Shown here: positions 21,664-29,085 of the stretch, piece by piece
How the letters are laid out: each line of letters begins with the position of its first letter
How positions within the stretch are numbered: the stretch's first letter is position 1
Source: an uncultured Oscillospiraceae bacterium
GTDB lineage: Bacteria > Bacillota > Clostridia > Oscillospirales > Ruminococcaceae
Direction of reading: 5' to 3'
Assembly (NCBI GenBank): GCA_900547455.1
Contig: URGV01000025.1
Location: 1-30,043, forward strand
Length of the DNA: 30,043 nt
Program-made: the position numbers and the translations under genes
Notes under the pieces: model-generated
The model's input: only the letters and a program-made list of their open reading frames with translations
What the model was told of the DNA's origin: nothing
Database searches by the model: none

Positions 21664-22266
21664 ATGCCGGATTCGGACTGCAGAAAGCGGATGTACGGCA
21701 GGATGCGCTCGCTGCGGCTGTATCAGCTGGGCGAAGGGTCGCTGGTGCGCGCCGAGCTGGAGAGCTATCTGGATGTGCTGGAGCCGATGCTGGAGGCAAT
21801 CCGCGCGGTACAGCAGGACGCCCTGCTGCAAAGCTGCAGCGAGCAGCGGCTGATGGCCTTTGAGCGGATGCTGGCAATCCCCATTAACGAGAACATCCCG
21901 CTGGAGGAGCGTCGGCAGATCGCTGTCAGCAAGATGAGCATCGGGCCAAGCGACTTTCACCGGGAGGGGCTGGAAAAGGCGCTCAACGCCATCGGGGTGA
22001 GCGCCACCGTGCAGGAGACGCCGGGCGGCGGGACGATCACCGTGACTGCCAGAAGTTTGGCGGACAGCCAGATGACGCTGGAGCAGGTAAAGGAAGCCTT
22101 TGAGGCGCTGATCCCCGCGCACCTGCAGGCGGAGTTTGTCACCGGCGGCATCACCTTTGCGGAGTTTGACAGCCTGAACAAGACCTTCACCCAGCTGGAC
22201 GGGATGGACAGGACCTGGTCCCAGCTGGAGATGATGCCAAAGGAAGAATGGGAAGAGGAGGAATGA
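21664..22266 (+). CDS. Tail protein, XkdU/DUF2313-like (200 aa)
   Basis: Located directly after gpJ, where P2 has gpI and PBSX has XkdU. Residues YGRMRSLRLYQLGEGSLVRAELESYLDVLEPMLEAI, then ERMLAIPINENIPLEERRQIAVSKMSIGPSDFHREGLEKALNAIG and EQVKEAFEALIPAHLQAEF match the DUF2313 layout. The C-terminus (FNKTFTQLDGMDRTWSQLEMM-type repeat) is a short linker to the fibre. It starts 1 bp after the gpJ stop. Confidence 0.8.
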   Translation: MPDSDCRKRMYGRMRSLRLYQLGEGSLVRAELESYLDVLEPMLEAIRAVQQDALLQSCSEQRLMAFERMLAIPINENIPLEERRQIAVSKMSIGPSDFHREGLEKALNAIGVSATVQETPGGGTITVTARSLADSQMTLEQVKEAFEALIPAHLQAEFVTGGITFAEFDSLNKTFTQLDGMDRTWSQLEMMPKEEWEEEE

Positions 22267-22267
22267 G

Positions 22268-22747
22268 ATGTCTAGTACCTACAAAACGACCAATCTGGGG
22301 CTGAACCAGTTTGTCGGCAGCGACCGGCCCAAGATGGAGGATTTTAATTTTGACAATCAGCAGATCGACCAGAAGTTTCAGGAGCACGTGCTGTCCAATC
22401 TGCACCTGACCGAACAGCAGCGGGAGCAGCTGGGCAAGGCAAGCTACCAGACCGGCAGCTACAGCGGCGACGGGCAGGCCAGCAGGACCATCGCCGTGGA
22501 GGGGGAGATCGGGTTCGGGCTGATTTTTATGGTGGGGGAGGTGTTTAACCAGACCGTCACCAGCTCGGGCGACACCTATGTCTATGCGGCCATCATCACG
22601 CCGCAGGGCTGCAGCAAGGGCGTCAGCATCGCCGAGGGCGGCTTCACCGTCCAGCAGAGCGCCACCAGCCCGATGGATGGAAAGCGCAGCATGCTCAACC
22701 AGAGCGGTAAGAGCTACCTCTACATCCTCTTCCCGCCGGCGGCTTAG
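22268..22747 (+). CDS. Short tail fibre/collar-like protein (159 aa)
   Basis: The N-terminus YKTTNLGLNQFVGSDRPKME, then NFDNQQIDQKFQEH, is the attachment domain commonly found at the start of Clostridia and Bacillus tail fibres. The C-terminal about 80 residues form a small beta domain (ASRTIAVEGEIGFGLIFMVGE ... SYLYILFPPAA). There is no long repeat shaft or carbohydrate-binding domain, so the receptor-binding apparatus is minimal. Last gene of the block; terminator follows. No chaperone, holin or amidase gene comes after it. Confidence 0.65.
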   Translation: MSSTYKTTNLGLNQFVGSDRPKMEDFNFDNQQIDQKFQEHVLSNLHLTEQQREQLGKASYQTGSYSGDGQASRTIAVEGEIGFGLIFMVGEVFNQTVTSSGDTYVYAAIITPQGCSKGVSIAEGGFTVQQSATSPMDGKRSMLNQSGKSYLYILFPPAA

Positions 22748-22760
22748 GCTTTTGCGCAAC

Positions 22761-22796
22761 AAAAAAAGGAGGATGCATCTTGCATCCTCCTTTTAT
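22761..22796. terminator. Bidirectional terminator between phage block and GNAT gene
   Basis: AAAAGGAGGATGCA / TGCATCCTCCTTTT with a TCT loop; A7 on one side, T4 on the other, so it works for both convergent units. Confidence 0.9.
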
Positions 22797-22806
22797 CGCT
22801 AGGATT

Positions 22807-23268
22807 CTATTGGATATTTGATAAGGTTAGGCCCAGCTCCACTTCGTCGTCATCGCTTCTGCCGGTTTCGGCAAATCCGATTTGACGATACAGCCTGCAG
22901 GCCACCTCGTTTTGTGGATTGCAGGTCAGCAAAACGGTGCCGGAGCTTCCAAAAGGCTTTGCGGCAATATACTTGAGAACCTCCTGCAAGGCGGCCCTGC
23001 CATACCCCTTTCCCTGAAAGGCACTGTCAATCATCATGTGCCAGATGTTGTAGGTCTCCTCGTCGTAGTCGTAGATGACCATGACATAGCCGACCATTTT
23101 GTCCCCGGCATAGATGCCAAATGGCGTACATTGGTTGTAGTAGACATAGGCCTGTGCGAGACTGCGGATTGGGTGGGAGACATACGCCTCCTGTCCCGGC
23201 GCGAGCTTCAGGTGAAAGCAATCCAGAAAATTGGACTCGTCGATTTTTCTTAAGGAAATGTTGTTCAT
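22807..23268 (-). CDS. GNAT acetyltransferase, spermine/spermidine (BltD-like) type (153 aa)
   Basis: Transfers acetyl from acetyl-CoA, probably to a polyamine. HPIRSLAQAYVYYNQCTPFGIYA, VGYVMVIYDYDEETYNIWHMMID and the acetyl-CoA loop QGKGYGRAAL are typical of the BltD/PaiA-like diamine acetyltransferases; CNPQNEVACRLYRQIGF is motif B. ATG 23268 is preferred (GGAGG 6 nt upstream); ATG 23271 is adjacent. A longer frame to 23415 would pass the leader and is rejected. The gene faces the phage block and shares its terminator. Confidence 0.88.
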   Translation of the reverse strand: MNNISLRKIDESNFLDCFHLKLAPGQEAYVSHPIRSLAQAYVYYNQCTPFGIYAGDKMVGYVMVIYDYDEETYNIWHMMIDSAFQGKGYGRAALQEVLKYIAAKPFGSSGTVLLTCNPQNEVACRLYRQIGFAETGRSDDDEVELGLTLSNIQ

Positions 23269-23294
23269 CATGATCCTCCATTCTATTGGGAGGG

Positions 23295-23348
23295 TTAGCG
23301 CAGAGCATCCCTCCGGCTTGTGTTGTTTCGAACAGTTTTCATTGTCAT
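23295..23348 (-). CDS. Possible leader peptide upstream of the acetyltransferase (17 aa)
   Basis: Reads MTMKTVRNNTSRRDALR, with AAGGGG 9 nt before the ATG (20 residues if ATG 23357 is used). GGAGGG inside the leader can pair with CCCTCC just after its stop, and that CCCTCC can alternatively pair with the acetyltransferase SD GGAGG. Such competing stems suggest translational attenuation. Speculative. Confidence 0.35.
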   Translation of the reverse strand: MTMKTVRNNTSRRDALR

Positions 23349-23386
23349 AATGAACATCCCCTTTCGAAGTAATCCACCCGATTTTA

Positions 23387-23415
23387 TAGATACCATATCC
23401 TGAGGTGTTTGTCAA
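23387..23415 (-). promoter_or_regulatory. Promoter of the acetyltransferase gene
   Basis: Minus strand TTGACA (23410-23415), 17 bp, TATCTA (23387-23392); a TATAAA lies 4 bp further. The leader is about 110 nt. Confidence 0.65.
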
Positions 23416-23445
23416 GAAAAATCTGGCGCAGGGGCTAAACGGGCC

Positions 23446-24864
23446 TTATTCCTGCTGCATCTTGGCGTAAACCAGCAGCGCCGCGCACTGGTCGAAGGCG
23501 CTGTCCTTATTTCTGGTGGTGAAGCTGCCGTTGGAGGCGCTTGCGGTGTCAAAGGTGCGGCAGGTTTCCATCAGCATGACCGACTGGGTGAAGAGGTCCT
23601 CCTCGCCAACCTCCAGCGCGATCAGGGCAGTCAGGGCGTAGAGGGCGGGGGTCTCATAGTTGTAGGTTGCGACCACCTCGCCGTTGGTGGTGTAGCGGGC
23701 GCGCAGGCCGCCGCCCTCCACCTGATCGTACAGCCAGTTGATGGTCTGCTTTCTCACCTTGCCGACCTGGGCCAGGTGGTAAACGGTGGTCAGCGCGTCG
23801 GCGGTGTCAATGACCTGATGGTTATAGGTGCTCTTGTCCGCGTTGTATTCGCTGTAATAGAGCGGGAACTGCGCGCCGATGAAGCCCTTCTGGATGACCG
23901 ACAGCGCCTCATCGTACGGCGCGCCGCGGCCCAGCAGCATCATCGATTCCAGATCCAGGTCGCTCAGCGAAACCTGGCCGTTGAGCTGACCGTCGGCAAA
24001 GTAGGTGTTGACGATGGTTTCCCCGAGGGTCGCCGCGTCCCCTTCATAGCCGCGCCAGGAGGAGAGAGCGCCCAGCAGGGCGAGGTCGTCTCCGAGGTCG
24101 CCGGTGGAGCCGTTGGCAAGGACCCACTGACGCTGGGTGTCCAGCAGGGACTTGTTGAGCGAGTCGACCGCGTACTGCGCGAGCAGTCCCTGTGCGGCGG
24201 AGCTTGTGGTGGTGGAGCCGGCAGCGCGCTTGACCGAGCCGCTTTCATTGAGCAGGTTTGCCTGCACATAGGAGAGGGTTGCGCTGTCCGCGCCGTTGAT
24301 GGCGTAATCCATCATGGCGCGCAGCTGGCCGGGGGTGGTGATGACGTTGGGATTGATCAGCTCCACCTCGCCTTCGGGATTCAGCAGGATGGTGGTCGGG
24401 ATCGAGTTGATGCCCAGCGCGTTGCGGAAGGCAAGCCCCTCGTCGTACAGCGACGGCAGGGTGATGCCCTGCTCCTTCAGATAAGCAGAAGCGGTGGCGA
24501 TGGTGTCGTCCACACCGTCGGTGCGGTTGACCAGGTACCACTGCACATTTTCATATTCATCCAAAACCGGAAGCAGCTCGGGCAGGTGGGAGAGCTCCTC
24601 CTCGCAGTCCGGGCACCAGCTGGCCCAATAGGTGATGAGGGTGTACTGATTTTCGCCGATCTCAATCTGGGCGGGGTTGCCGTTCTGGTCGGAGAGCTGA
24701 TTGTACGGCAGCTCCTCGCCGATGAGGGTCTTGGTGGGATAATAATAGCTCTGGATGTACTTGGTCGAAGCGGCGGACGCAGTGACCGAAAAGATCACCG
24801 GCAGCACCATCGCGAGAGCGCAAACGGCACAAAGCACCCGGCAGAGGGTTTTCTTCATTTTCAT
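23446..24864 (-). CDS. Secreted thioredoxin-fold protein fused to a helical-repeat domain (472 aa)
   Basis: A signal peptide (MKMKKTLCRVLCAVCALAMV ... ASA) is followed by a TlpA/ResA-like thioredoxin domain: YTLITYWASWCPDCEEELSHL with redox pair C84-x2-C87, and cis-proline region INSIPTTILLNPEG. From about residue 205 an alpha-helical region follows (LGDDLALLGALSSW, TADALTTVYHLAQVGKVRKQTINWLYDQ, YETPALYALTALIALEVGEEDLF) that looks like an (alpha/alpha) toroid of the kind found in GH8-type and related glycosidases; catalytic residues could not be placed. The combination is unusual. RBS AGGAGG is 7 nt before ATG 24864. Confidence 0.75.
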   Translation of the reverse strand: MKMKKTLCRVLCAVCALAMVLPVIFSVTASAASTKYIQSYYYPTKTLIGEELPYNQLSDQNGNPAQIEIGENQYTLITYWASWCPDCEEELSHLPELLPVLDEYENVQWYLVNRTDGVDDTIATASAYLKEQGITLPSLYDEGLAFRNALGINSIPTTILLNPEGEVELINPNVITTPGQLRAMMDYAINGADSATLSYVQANLLNESGSVKRAAGSTTTSSAAQGLLAQYAVDSLNKSLLDTQRQWVLANGSTGDLGDDLALLGALSSWRGYEGDAATLGETIVNTYFADGQLNGQVSLSDLDLESMMLLGRGAPYDEALSVIQKGFIGAQFPLYYSEYNADKSTYNHQVIDTADALTTVYHLAQVGKVRKQTINWLYDQVEGGGLRARYTTNGEVVATYNYETPALYALTALIALEVGEEDLFTQSVMLMETCRTFDTASASNGSFTTRNKDSAFDQCAALLVYAKMQQE

Positions 24865-24899
24865 GGCGGTTCCTCCTTGTTTTTTTATCTTGCTTTTTT

Positions 24900-24928
24900 A
24901 ATATACCTGTTTCCCCGGCGGGTGTCAA
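24900..24928 (-). promoter_or_regulatory. Promoter of the thioredoxin-fusion gene
   Basis: Minus strand TTGACA (24923-24928), 17 bp, TATATT (24900-24905), 36 bp before the ATG. It overlaps the end of the upstream gene. Confidence 0.82.
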
Positions 24929-24935
24929 GCGGCGG

Positions 24936-25526
24936 CTATCCGTCGATTTTGACAAGGTGATAAGCTCCGCAGCCTTCGATTGCCTGTCGGATGGCTTCTT
25001 CCGGAAGGTCGTGCTCGAGATAGATTTCGACGTAGCGCTCTCGGAAAATAATTTCCTGCACCGCAGGGATTTCCTTTAATGCGGCGGCGATGCGCAGGTT
25101 GTCCTCGCGGCTGCGGCTGCCCTCGAGATAGGCAGCGCAGTAGTCCAGCCGCTCAAGCTTGACGATGACCGGGCGGGTGCCGTCCGAGCAGCAGGCGATC
25201 ATCACCCGCTCGTCCTTTATCCAGCCGCGCATAATGCTGCCGCCCTGCAGGGCAGTGTAGATGTAGCGGCTGACCGCGTCCCACAGCTCGGAGCAGTGCG
25301 GCCGGCCCGGGCCGCCGGCGACGCCGTCGATGCCGTGGGTGGCCTTGATGAGGGTGCCGGCCCCCATCTTCCAGAAGTCGTCCGCGCCGTCGTACCGCTC
25401 AAAGAGGTACTGGTCCCCCACATGGTAGCAGGGGCAGGGGCCGGACTGTGGGTCGGCGCAGTAGGCTTCCTGCAGCTCGGGGTAGAGCTTTTTGTCCAGG
25501 ATGGTCATTTTGCATTTGTGCAGCAT
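24936..25526 (-). CDS. TIGR04076-like protein with extra C-terminal domain (196 aa)
   Basis: The first about 125 residues fit the TIGR04076 family of unknown function: KMTILDKKLYPELQEAYC, GPCPCYHVGDQYLFER, FWKMGAGTLIKATHGI, CSELWDAVSRYIYTALQGG, RVMIACCSDGTRPVIVKLERLD. Members are usually about 90-100 residues, so the last 60 residues (LRIAAALKEIPAVQEIIFRERYVEIYLEHDLPEEAIRQAI) are an addition with a beta-alpha-beta pattern like small metal- or ligand-binding ferredoxin-like folds, but without a CxxC. Cys-rich N-terminal part (CxDPQSGPCPC). Confidence 0.65.
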   Translation of the reverse strand: MLHKCKMTILDKKLYPELQEAYCADPQSGPCPCYHVGDQYLFERYDGADDFWKMGAGTLIKATHGIDGVAGGPGRPHCSELWDAVSRYIYTALQGGSIMRGWIKDERVMIACCSDGTRPVIVKLERLDYCAAYLEGSRSREDNLRIAAALKEIPAVQEIIFRERYVEIYLEHDLPEEAIRQAIEGCGAYHLVKIDG

Positions 25527-25557
25527 GAGCGTTGTCCTCCCTTAAACGCTTTGTTCA

Positions 25558-25597
25558 AAAAGGACAGCGCCCCGCCAAAGCCGGGGCGCTGTTTAAA
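25558..25597 (-). terminator. Terminator of the dCMP deaminase gene
   Basis: Read on the minus strand: ACAGCGCCCCGG / CCGGGGCGCTGT-type stem followed by CCTTTTTG. Confidence 0.82.
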
Positions 25598-25599
25598 AG

Positions 25600-26097
25600 C
25601 TAATATCCGATCTGTTCCATCGAGGCGTCCTGGTTGACCCAGCTTTCCCAAACGTCGATGGTGCGGTAGGAGGTGGCGGTGTCGCGGACCACCACCGTCT
25701 CGATGCCGGCGTTGATAATCATCCGCTTGCACATGGCGCAGGGGTTGGCGTTTTGAACATAGCTGCCGTCCTTGTACTCGAGCCCCACCAGGTACAGGGT
25801 GCTGCCGATCATCTCGGAGCGGGGCGCGCTGATGATGGCATTGGCCTCGGCGTGTACCGAGCGGCACAGCTCATAGCGCTCGCCGCGGGGGACGTTGAGT
25901 TTTTCTCGGGTGCAGTAGCCCAGGTCGCAGCAGTTTTGCCTTCCTCTGGGCGCGCCGACATAGCCGGTGGAGATGATCTCGTCGTTTTTGACGATGATCG
26001 CGCCGAAGTTGCGGCGCAGGCAGGTGCCCCTTGCCGCCACCGTCTGGGCGATGTCCAGATAATAGTTTGTTTTGTCAACTCGTTTTGCAGTTTCCAT
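25600..26097 (-). CDS. comEB: Deoxycytidylate deaminase (165 aa)
   Basis: Converts dCMP to dUMP, feeding dTMP synthesis. The zinc site is complete: H82-A83-E84 (SVHAEANAI) and PC120-x2-C123 (NPCAMCKRM). TCLRRNFGAIIVKNDEIISTGYVGAPRG and the Cys-rich CCDLGYCTRE segment match the ComEB/dCMP deaminase family, as does the length. It follows the DegV gene by 45 bp on the same strand and is probably cotranscribed; terminator downstream. It may be annotated only as dCMP deaminase without the com symbol. Confidence 0.93.
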   Translation of the reverse strand: METAKRVDKTNYYLDIAQTVAARGTCLRRNFGAIIVKNDEIISTGYVGAPRGRQNCCDLGYCTREKLNVPRGERYELCRSVHAEANAIISAPRSEMIGSTLYLVGLEYKDGSYVQNANPCAMCKRMIINAGIETVVVRDTATSYRTIDVWESWVNQDASMEQIGY

Positions 26098-26142
26098 TTT
26101 TTGTTTCCTCCTTTCAAGAGGCGGGGATTGCGGGGATTACGC

Positions 26143-27015
26143 TTATCCTTTCTGGCGCAAAAAGCCGATGCCCAGCATCTTTGGCCCACTGTTGATGCTC
26201 ACGGCGCACCCGACGTCCTGCACCATGTCCGGCTTGCGGTTCAGCTTTTTCTGCAGCAGGTCGCGCATCTCCTCGTTCATGTCCGGCAGGGTGCCGTCCA
26301 GCATCAGCAGGGGGGAATCCTTGGCGATGTTGTCCTGCGCAATCTGGGCGATGCGCTGCAGCACGATGTTGTTGCCGCGGGCCTTGGAGAAGATGGTGAT
26401 CTCCCCCTGGTACAGCCGGATGACCGGCCGGATGCCCAGCGCCTCGCCGACGATGCTGGCCGCGCAGCTGATGCGGCCCGACTTTTTGATGAATTCAAAG
26501 GAGAAGGCGGTGATGTACAGGTCGATGCGCTCGACCCAGTCGGTCAGGTAGGCAAGGATTTCTTCAGCAGTTTTTCCGTCCTGGATCATCTGGGCGGCCT
26601 GGGTCAGCGGGTAGCCGTAGCCCAAAGAGAAGGTCTTGGAGTCGATGATGTGGATTCGAAAGGATTCCTTTGCCTGCGGGCAGTTTTCAAAGAACAGATC
26701 TGCCGCGTCCTTGGAGCGCAGGTAGGTGGCCGACGCGGTGGACGAGATGCCCATCAGGATGACGTCGGTGTAGCCCTGCTGGTAAGCGGCATGGTACCGC
26801 TCGCAGTAGGTGACCGGCGAGATCTGCGAGGTGGTGGGGATCTGCTTTGCCTGCTGCAGGATGGTGTAGAACTCGCGCGGGGTAAAATCGACGCCCTCCA
26901 GATACCCCTTGCCGTCCACTGCGATGGGGATGGGGATTACTTCGATGCCGAGCTGCCGGGCAAGACTGCCGGGCAGGTCGCACGCGGAATCGGTCATCAG
27001 TTTAATACGTTGCAT
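26143..27015 (-). CDS. DegV family fatty-acid-binding protein (290 aa)
   Basis: DegV/FakB proteins bind an acyl chain and present it to the FakA kinase. Pattern: LMTDSACDLPGSLARQLGIEVIPIPI at the N-terminus, PTTSQISP (fatty-acid/phosphate site), GISSTASATYLRS, HIIDSKTFSLGYG, and FEFIKKSGRISCAASIVGEALGIRPVI in the second domain. Length is standard. The start ATG 27015 has AAGGAGG 9 nt upstream; the frame continues further upstream but without an RBS. A TTGAAG-17-TAAACT pair at about 27130-27158 is a weak candidate promoter. No FakA partner in the window. Confidence 0.94.
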   Translation of the reverse strand: MQRIKLMTDSACDLPGSLARQLGIEVIPIPIAVDGKGYLEGVDFTPREFYTILQQAKQIPTTSQISPVTYCERYHAAYQQGYTDVILMGISSTASATYLRSKDAADLFFENCPQAKESFRIHIIDSKTFSLGYGYPLTQAAQMIQDGKTAEEILAYLTDWVERIDLYITAFSFEFIKKSGRISCAASIVGEALGIRPVIRLYQGEITIFSKARGNNIVLQRIAQIAQDNIAKDSPLLMLDGTLPDMNEEMRDLLQKKLNRKPDMVQDVGCAVSINSGPKMLGIGFLRQKG

Positions 27016-27279
27016 AAATCGGTTCCTCCTTTTTCTCTCTCCCTTTTTGGTTTTCTCTTTTTTGACTGCCGAAAAACGGCAACAGATCGGAGAAATATTA
27101 AGTCCATATACAACGCCTATAAATAATAGTTTACCGAATTGTAAGGACAGCTTCAACCTTTTTTTGAAATTTTATAGTTTGTTCATTCGCGTTCGTCCGC
27201 TTTTGGGCAAAGCGCCCTTTTCTTTTTGGGCGTTTTAGCGTATAATAAAGGCAGATTCATAAAAAGAAAGGGTGGTTTT

Positions 27280-27984
27280 ATGTCCGTTCCTACTCCTCAC
27301 AACAGCGCCCTTCTGGGCGACATCGCCAAGACGGTGCTGATGCCGGGCGACCCGCTGCGCGCAAAGCTGCTGGCCGAGACCTATCTGAAGGACCCGGTCT
27401 GCTACAACCAGGTGCGCGGGATGCTGGGCTTTACCGGCAGCTACAACGGCAAGCCGGTCTCGGTGCAGGGCAGCGGCATGGGTATGCCGTCGATGGGCAT
27501 CTACTCCCACGAGCTGTTCTCGTTTTATGGGGTGGACACCATCATCCGCATCGGCTCGGCCGGCGCCATCGACCCCTCTTTGAAGATTGGCGACATTGTG
27601 GTGGCGGTCTCCTCCTGCACCACCTCCAGCTACGGCGCCCAGTACCATCTGCCGGGCAGCTTTGCTCCGACAGCGGACTTTGACCTGGCGCGCCGCGCCG
27701 TCGAGCTGTGCGAGCAGAAAGGTTTCCGGCACAAGGCCGGGACGGTGCTGTGCTCCGACTGGTTTTATGACGAGTCGCAGGGCCTGCCAGAGTGGCAGAA
27801 GATGGGCGTTCTGGCCGTCGAGATGGAGTCCGCTGCCCTGTATATGGAGGCGGCTCGCGCGGGCAAAAAGGCGCTGTGCCTCTTGACCATCTCGGACAAC
27901 CCCTTCACCGGAGAAGCGGTGAGCGCCGAGGTGCGCCAAAACGCTTTCACCCAGATGATGGAGGTCGCGCTGGGGCTGGTTTAA
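27280..27984 (+). CDS. deoD: Purine-nucleoside phosphorylase DeoD-type (234 aa)
   Basis: Cleaves purine (deoxy)nucleosides with phosphate to base and (deoxy)ribose-1-phosphate. DeoD signatures: MPGDPLRAK near residue 20, [57 protein letters not shown] and the C-terminal LTISDNP (catalytic Asp). Normal length. ATG 27280 has AAAGGGTGG upstream; TATAAT (27241-27246) is a -10 box, with no clear -35. Forms a nucleoside salvage pair with the cytidine deaminase 37 bp downstream. Confidence 0.96.
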   Translation: MSVPTPHNSALLGDIAKTVLMPGDPLRAKLLAETYLKDPVCYNQVRGMLGFTGSYNGKPVSVQGSGMGMPSMGIYSHELFSFYGVDTIIRIGSAGAIDPSLKIGDIVVAVSSCTTSSYGAQYHLPGSFAPTADFDLARRAVELCEQKGFRHKAGTVLCSDWFYDESQGLPEWQKMGVLAVEMESAALYMEAARAGKKALCLLTISDNPFTGEAVSAEVRQNAFTQMMEVALGLV

Positions 27985-28021
27985 GCAAAGGAAGCGAGCA
28001 ACAAGGAAAGGAGAAGGGAAG

Positions 28022-28438
28022 ATGTATGAAAAGAGACTGATCGAGCTGGCGCTCAAAGCGCGGGAAAAGGCGTACTGCCCCTACTCCAACTTTGCCGTCG
28101 GGGCGGCGCTGCTCTGCCAGGACGGCACCATCTACACCGGCTGCAACATCGAGTCCTCGGCCTATACCCCCACCATCTGCGCCGAGCGCACCGCTTTCTT
28201 TAAAGCGGTGTCGGAGGGCAAGCGGGAATTTATCTGCATCGCGGTGACGGGCGGCCGCGTCGATGCGGATGTGCTGCCCATCACCACCCCCTGCGGGGTC
28301 TGTCGGCAGGTGATGATGGAGTTCTGCGACCCGCGCAGCTTTCTTATTTTCTGTGCGTCCTCGCCGGAAAATTATAAGGCCTACACCCTGGCGCAGCTGT
28401 TACCAAAGGGCTTTGGCCCGTCCAATTTGGGAATCTAG
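28022..28438 (+). CDS. cdd: Cytidine deaminase (138 aa)
   Basis: Deaminates cytidine and deoxycytidine to uridine and deoxyuridine. Zinc ligands: C53-A-E (TICAERTAFF) and PC91-x2-C94 (TPCGVCRQV). YCPYSNFAVGAALL and GCNIESSAY are substrate-binding motifs of the small tetrameric Cdd family. Length usual. AAAGGAGAAGGG precedes ATG 28022. It follows deoD in the same direction, giving a nucleoside salvage operon. Confidence 0.96.
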   Translation: MYEKRLIELALKAREKAYCPYSNFAVGAALLCQDGTIYTGCNIESSAYTPTICAERTAFFKAVSEGKREFICIAVTGGRVDADVLPITTPCGVCRQVMMEFCDPRSFLIFCASSPENYKAYTLAQLLPKGFGPSNLGI

Positions 28439-28462
28439 AACAACACAGGAGGAATGTTAAAG

Positions 28463-28672
28463 ATGAAAAATTATGAGTATAAATTTGTGGAAGTGCCGGT
28501 TGCGCCGGACAAAAAGGAGGACGCCAAGGGATTTTCTCCATATAAAATCTGCGCGCGGGTGATTGGAACCGAGTCGCAGGCCGGCTGGCGGTTAAAGCAG
28601 ATCATGGAGCCGAAGATGAGCGTCATCGGCGCGAACGCTTATCTGGTTATCTTAGAAAGAGAAAAAGAGTAA
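28463..28672 (+). CDS. DUF4177-like small protein (69 aa)
   Basis: YEYKFVEVPVAPDKKE ... GWRLKQIMEP ... VIGANAYLVILERE has the DUF4177 pattern: a first strand 'YEYKfv.v', a helix ending in 'GW.L' and a C-terminal 'y.li.er' strand. Function unknown. ATG 28463 is 10 nt after AGGAGG; ATG 28454 would be only 1 nt away. It is the third gene of the deoD-cdd group. Its stop codon touches the first copy of the dispersed hairpin repeat. Confidence 0.75.
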   Translation: MKNYEYKFVEVPVAPDKKEDAKGFSPYKICARVIGTESQAGWRLKQIMEPKMSVIGANAYLVILEREKE

Positions 28673-28705
28673 CTTACTTTCTTTTTAGTAAAAAAAGAAA
28701 GTAAG
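28673..28705. terminator. A/T-type terminator hairpin at the repeat edge
   Basis: CTTACTTTCTTTTT pairs with AAAAAGAAAGTAAG across an AGTAA loop. It sits directly after the DUF4177 stop codon. Confidence 0.6.
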
Positions 28706-28926
28706 CAAAGAAAAAACTTCACGCTTCGCGACGCATGAACGTGAGGTACTGCAAAATAAAGTTTTCGCCAGCCTTTTTCAAAAGGCTGTGGTTTCCAAAG
28801 GCAAAGCCTTTGGTCGAGCTCCGCAGAGCTCGAAAAGCCCTTATCGTTCAAGCGCCTTTGCGGGTGAATTTTGCAAGCCGAGAATCGGCTTGCAAAAGAG
28901 GGGGCTTTTGTAAGAGAAAAGCCCCC
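28673..28926. repeat. Dispersed hairpin-rich repeat, copy 1
   Basis: Six consecutive near-perfect stem-loops: 28673-28686/28692-28705, 28770-28777/28780-28787, 28795-28802/28806-28813, 28815-28821/28826-28832, 28869-28881/28885-28897 and 28900-28909/28917-28926. The first 131 bp (28673-28803) are identical to 29913-30043. The first hairpin can serve as a terminator for the DUF4177 gene. A 112-codon frame through it looks like chance. Confidence 0.85.
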
Positions 28927-29085
28927 TTAGCAAACTACCGTTTTATACAACCCAAGCAAAACCTTCCGGTAGACGGTTTTGCGCCGATCAACACACAGGG
29001 CCGCTTTCAAAAGCAGGTATCGAGCAAGGAAGCGTGCCCACTCAAAAACCAGAGCAATCCTCTTTTTTGCTGAAAGGAGCATTTC
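28927..29085. other. Spacer between repeat copy 1 and rsmA
   Basis: It contains a further stem GCAAAACC/GGTTTTGC (28956-28963 with 28975-28982) and CTACCG/CGGTAG, so the repeat may extend to about 28985. No promoter box of good quality seen; AAAGGAG RBS of rsmA at the end. Confidence 0.4.

Noticed and set aside
9690..22800. Attachment-site direct repeats flanking the phage block
   Set aside because: No direct repeat of useful length was seen between 9690-9980 and 22748-22806, and no tRNA gene is near.
28735..29073. A 112-codon plus-strand frame within the hairpin-rich repeat
   Set aside because: It crosses several perfect stem-loops, has no RBS, is rich in Lys/Arg/Phe from hairpin arms, and overlaps the region duplicated at 29913-30043. 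It looks like a chance frame in structured DNA.
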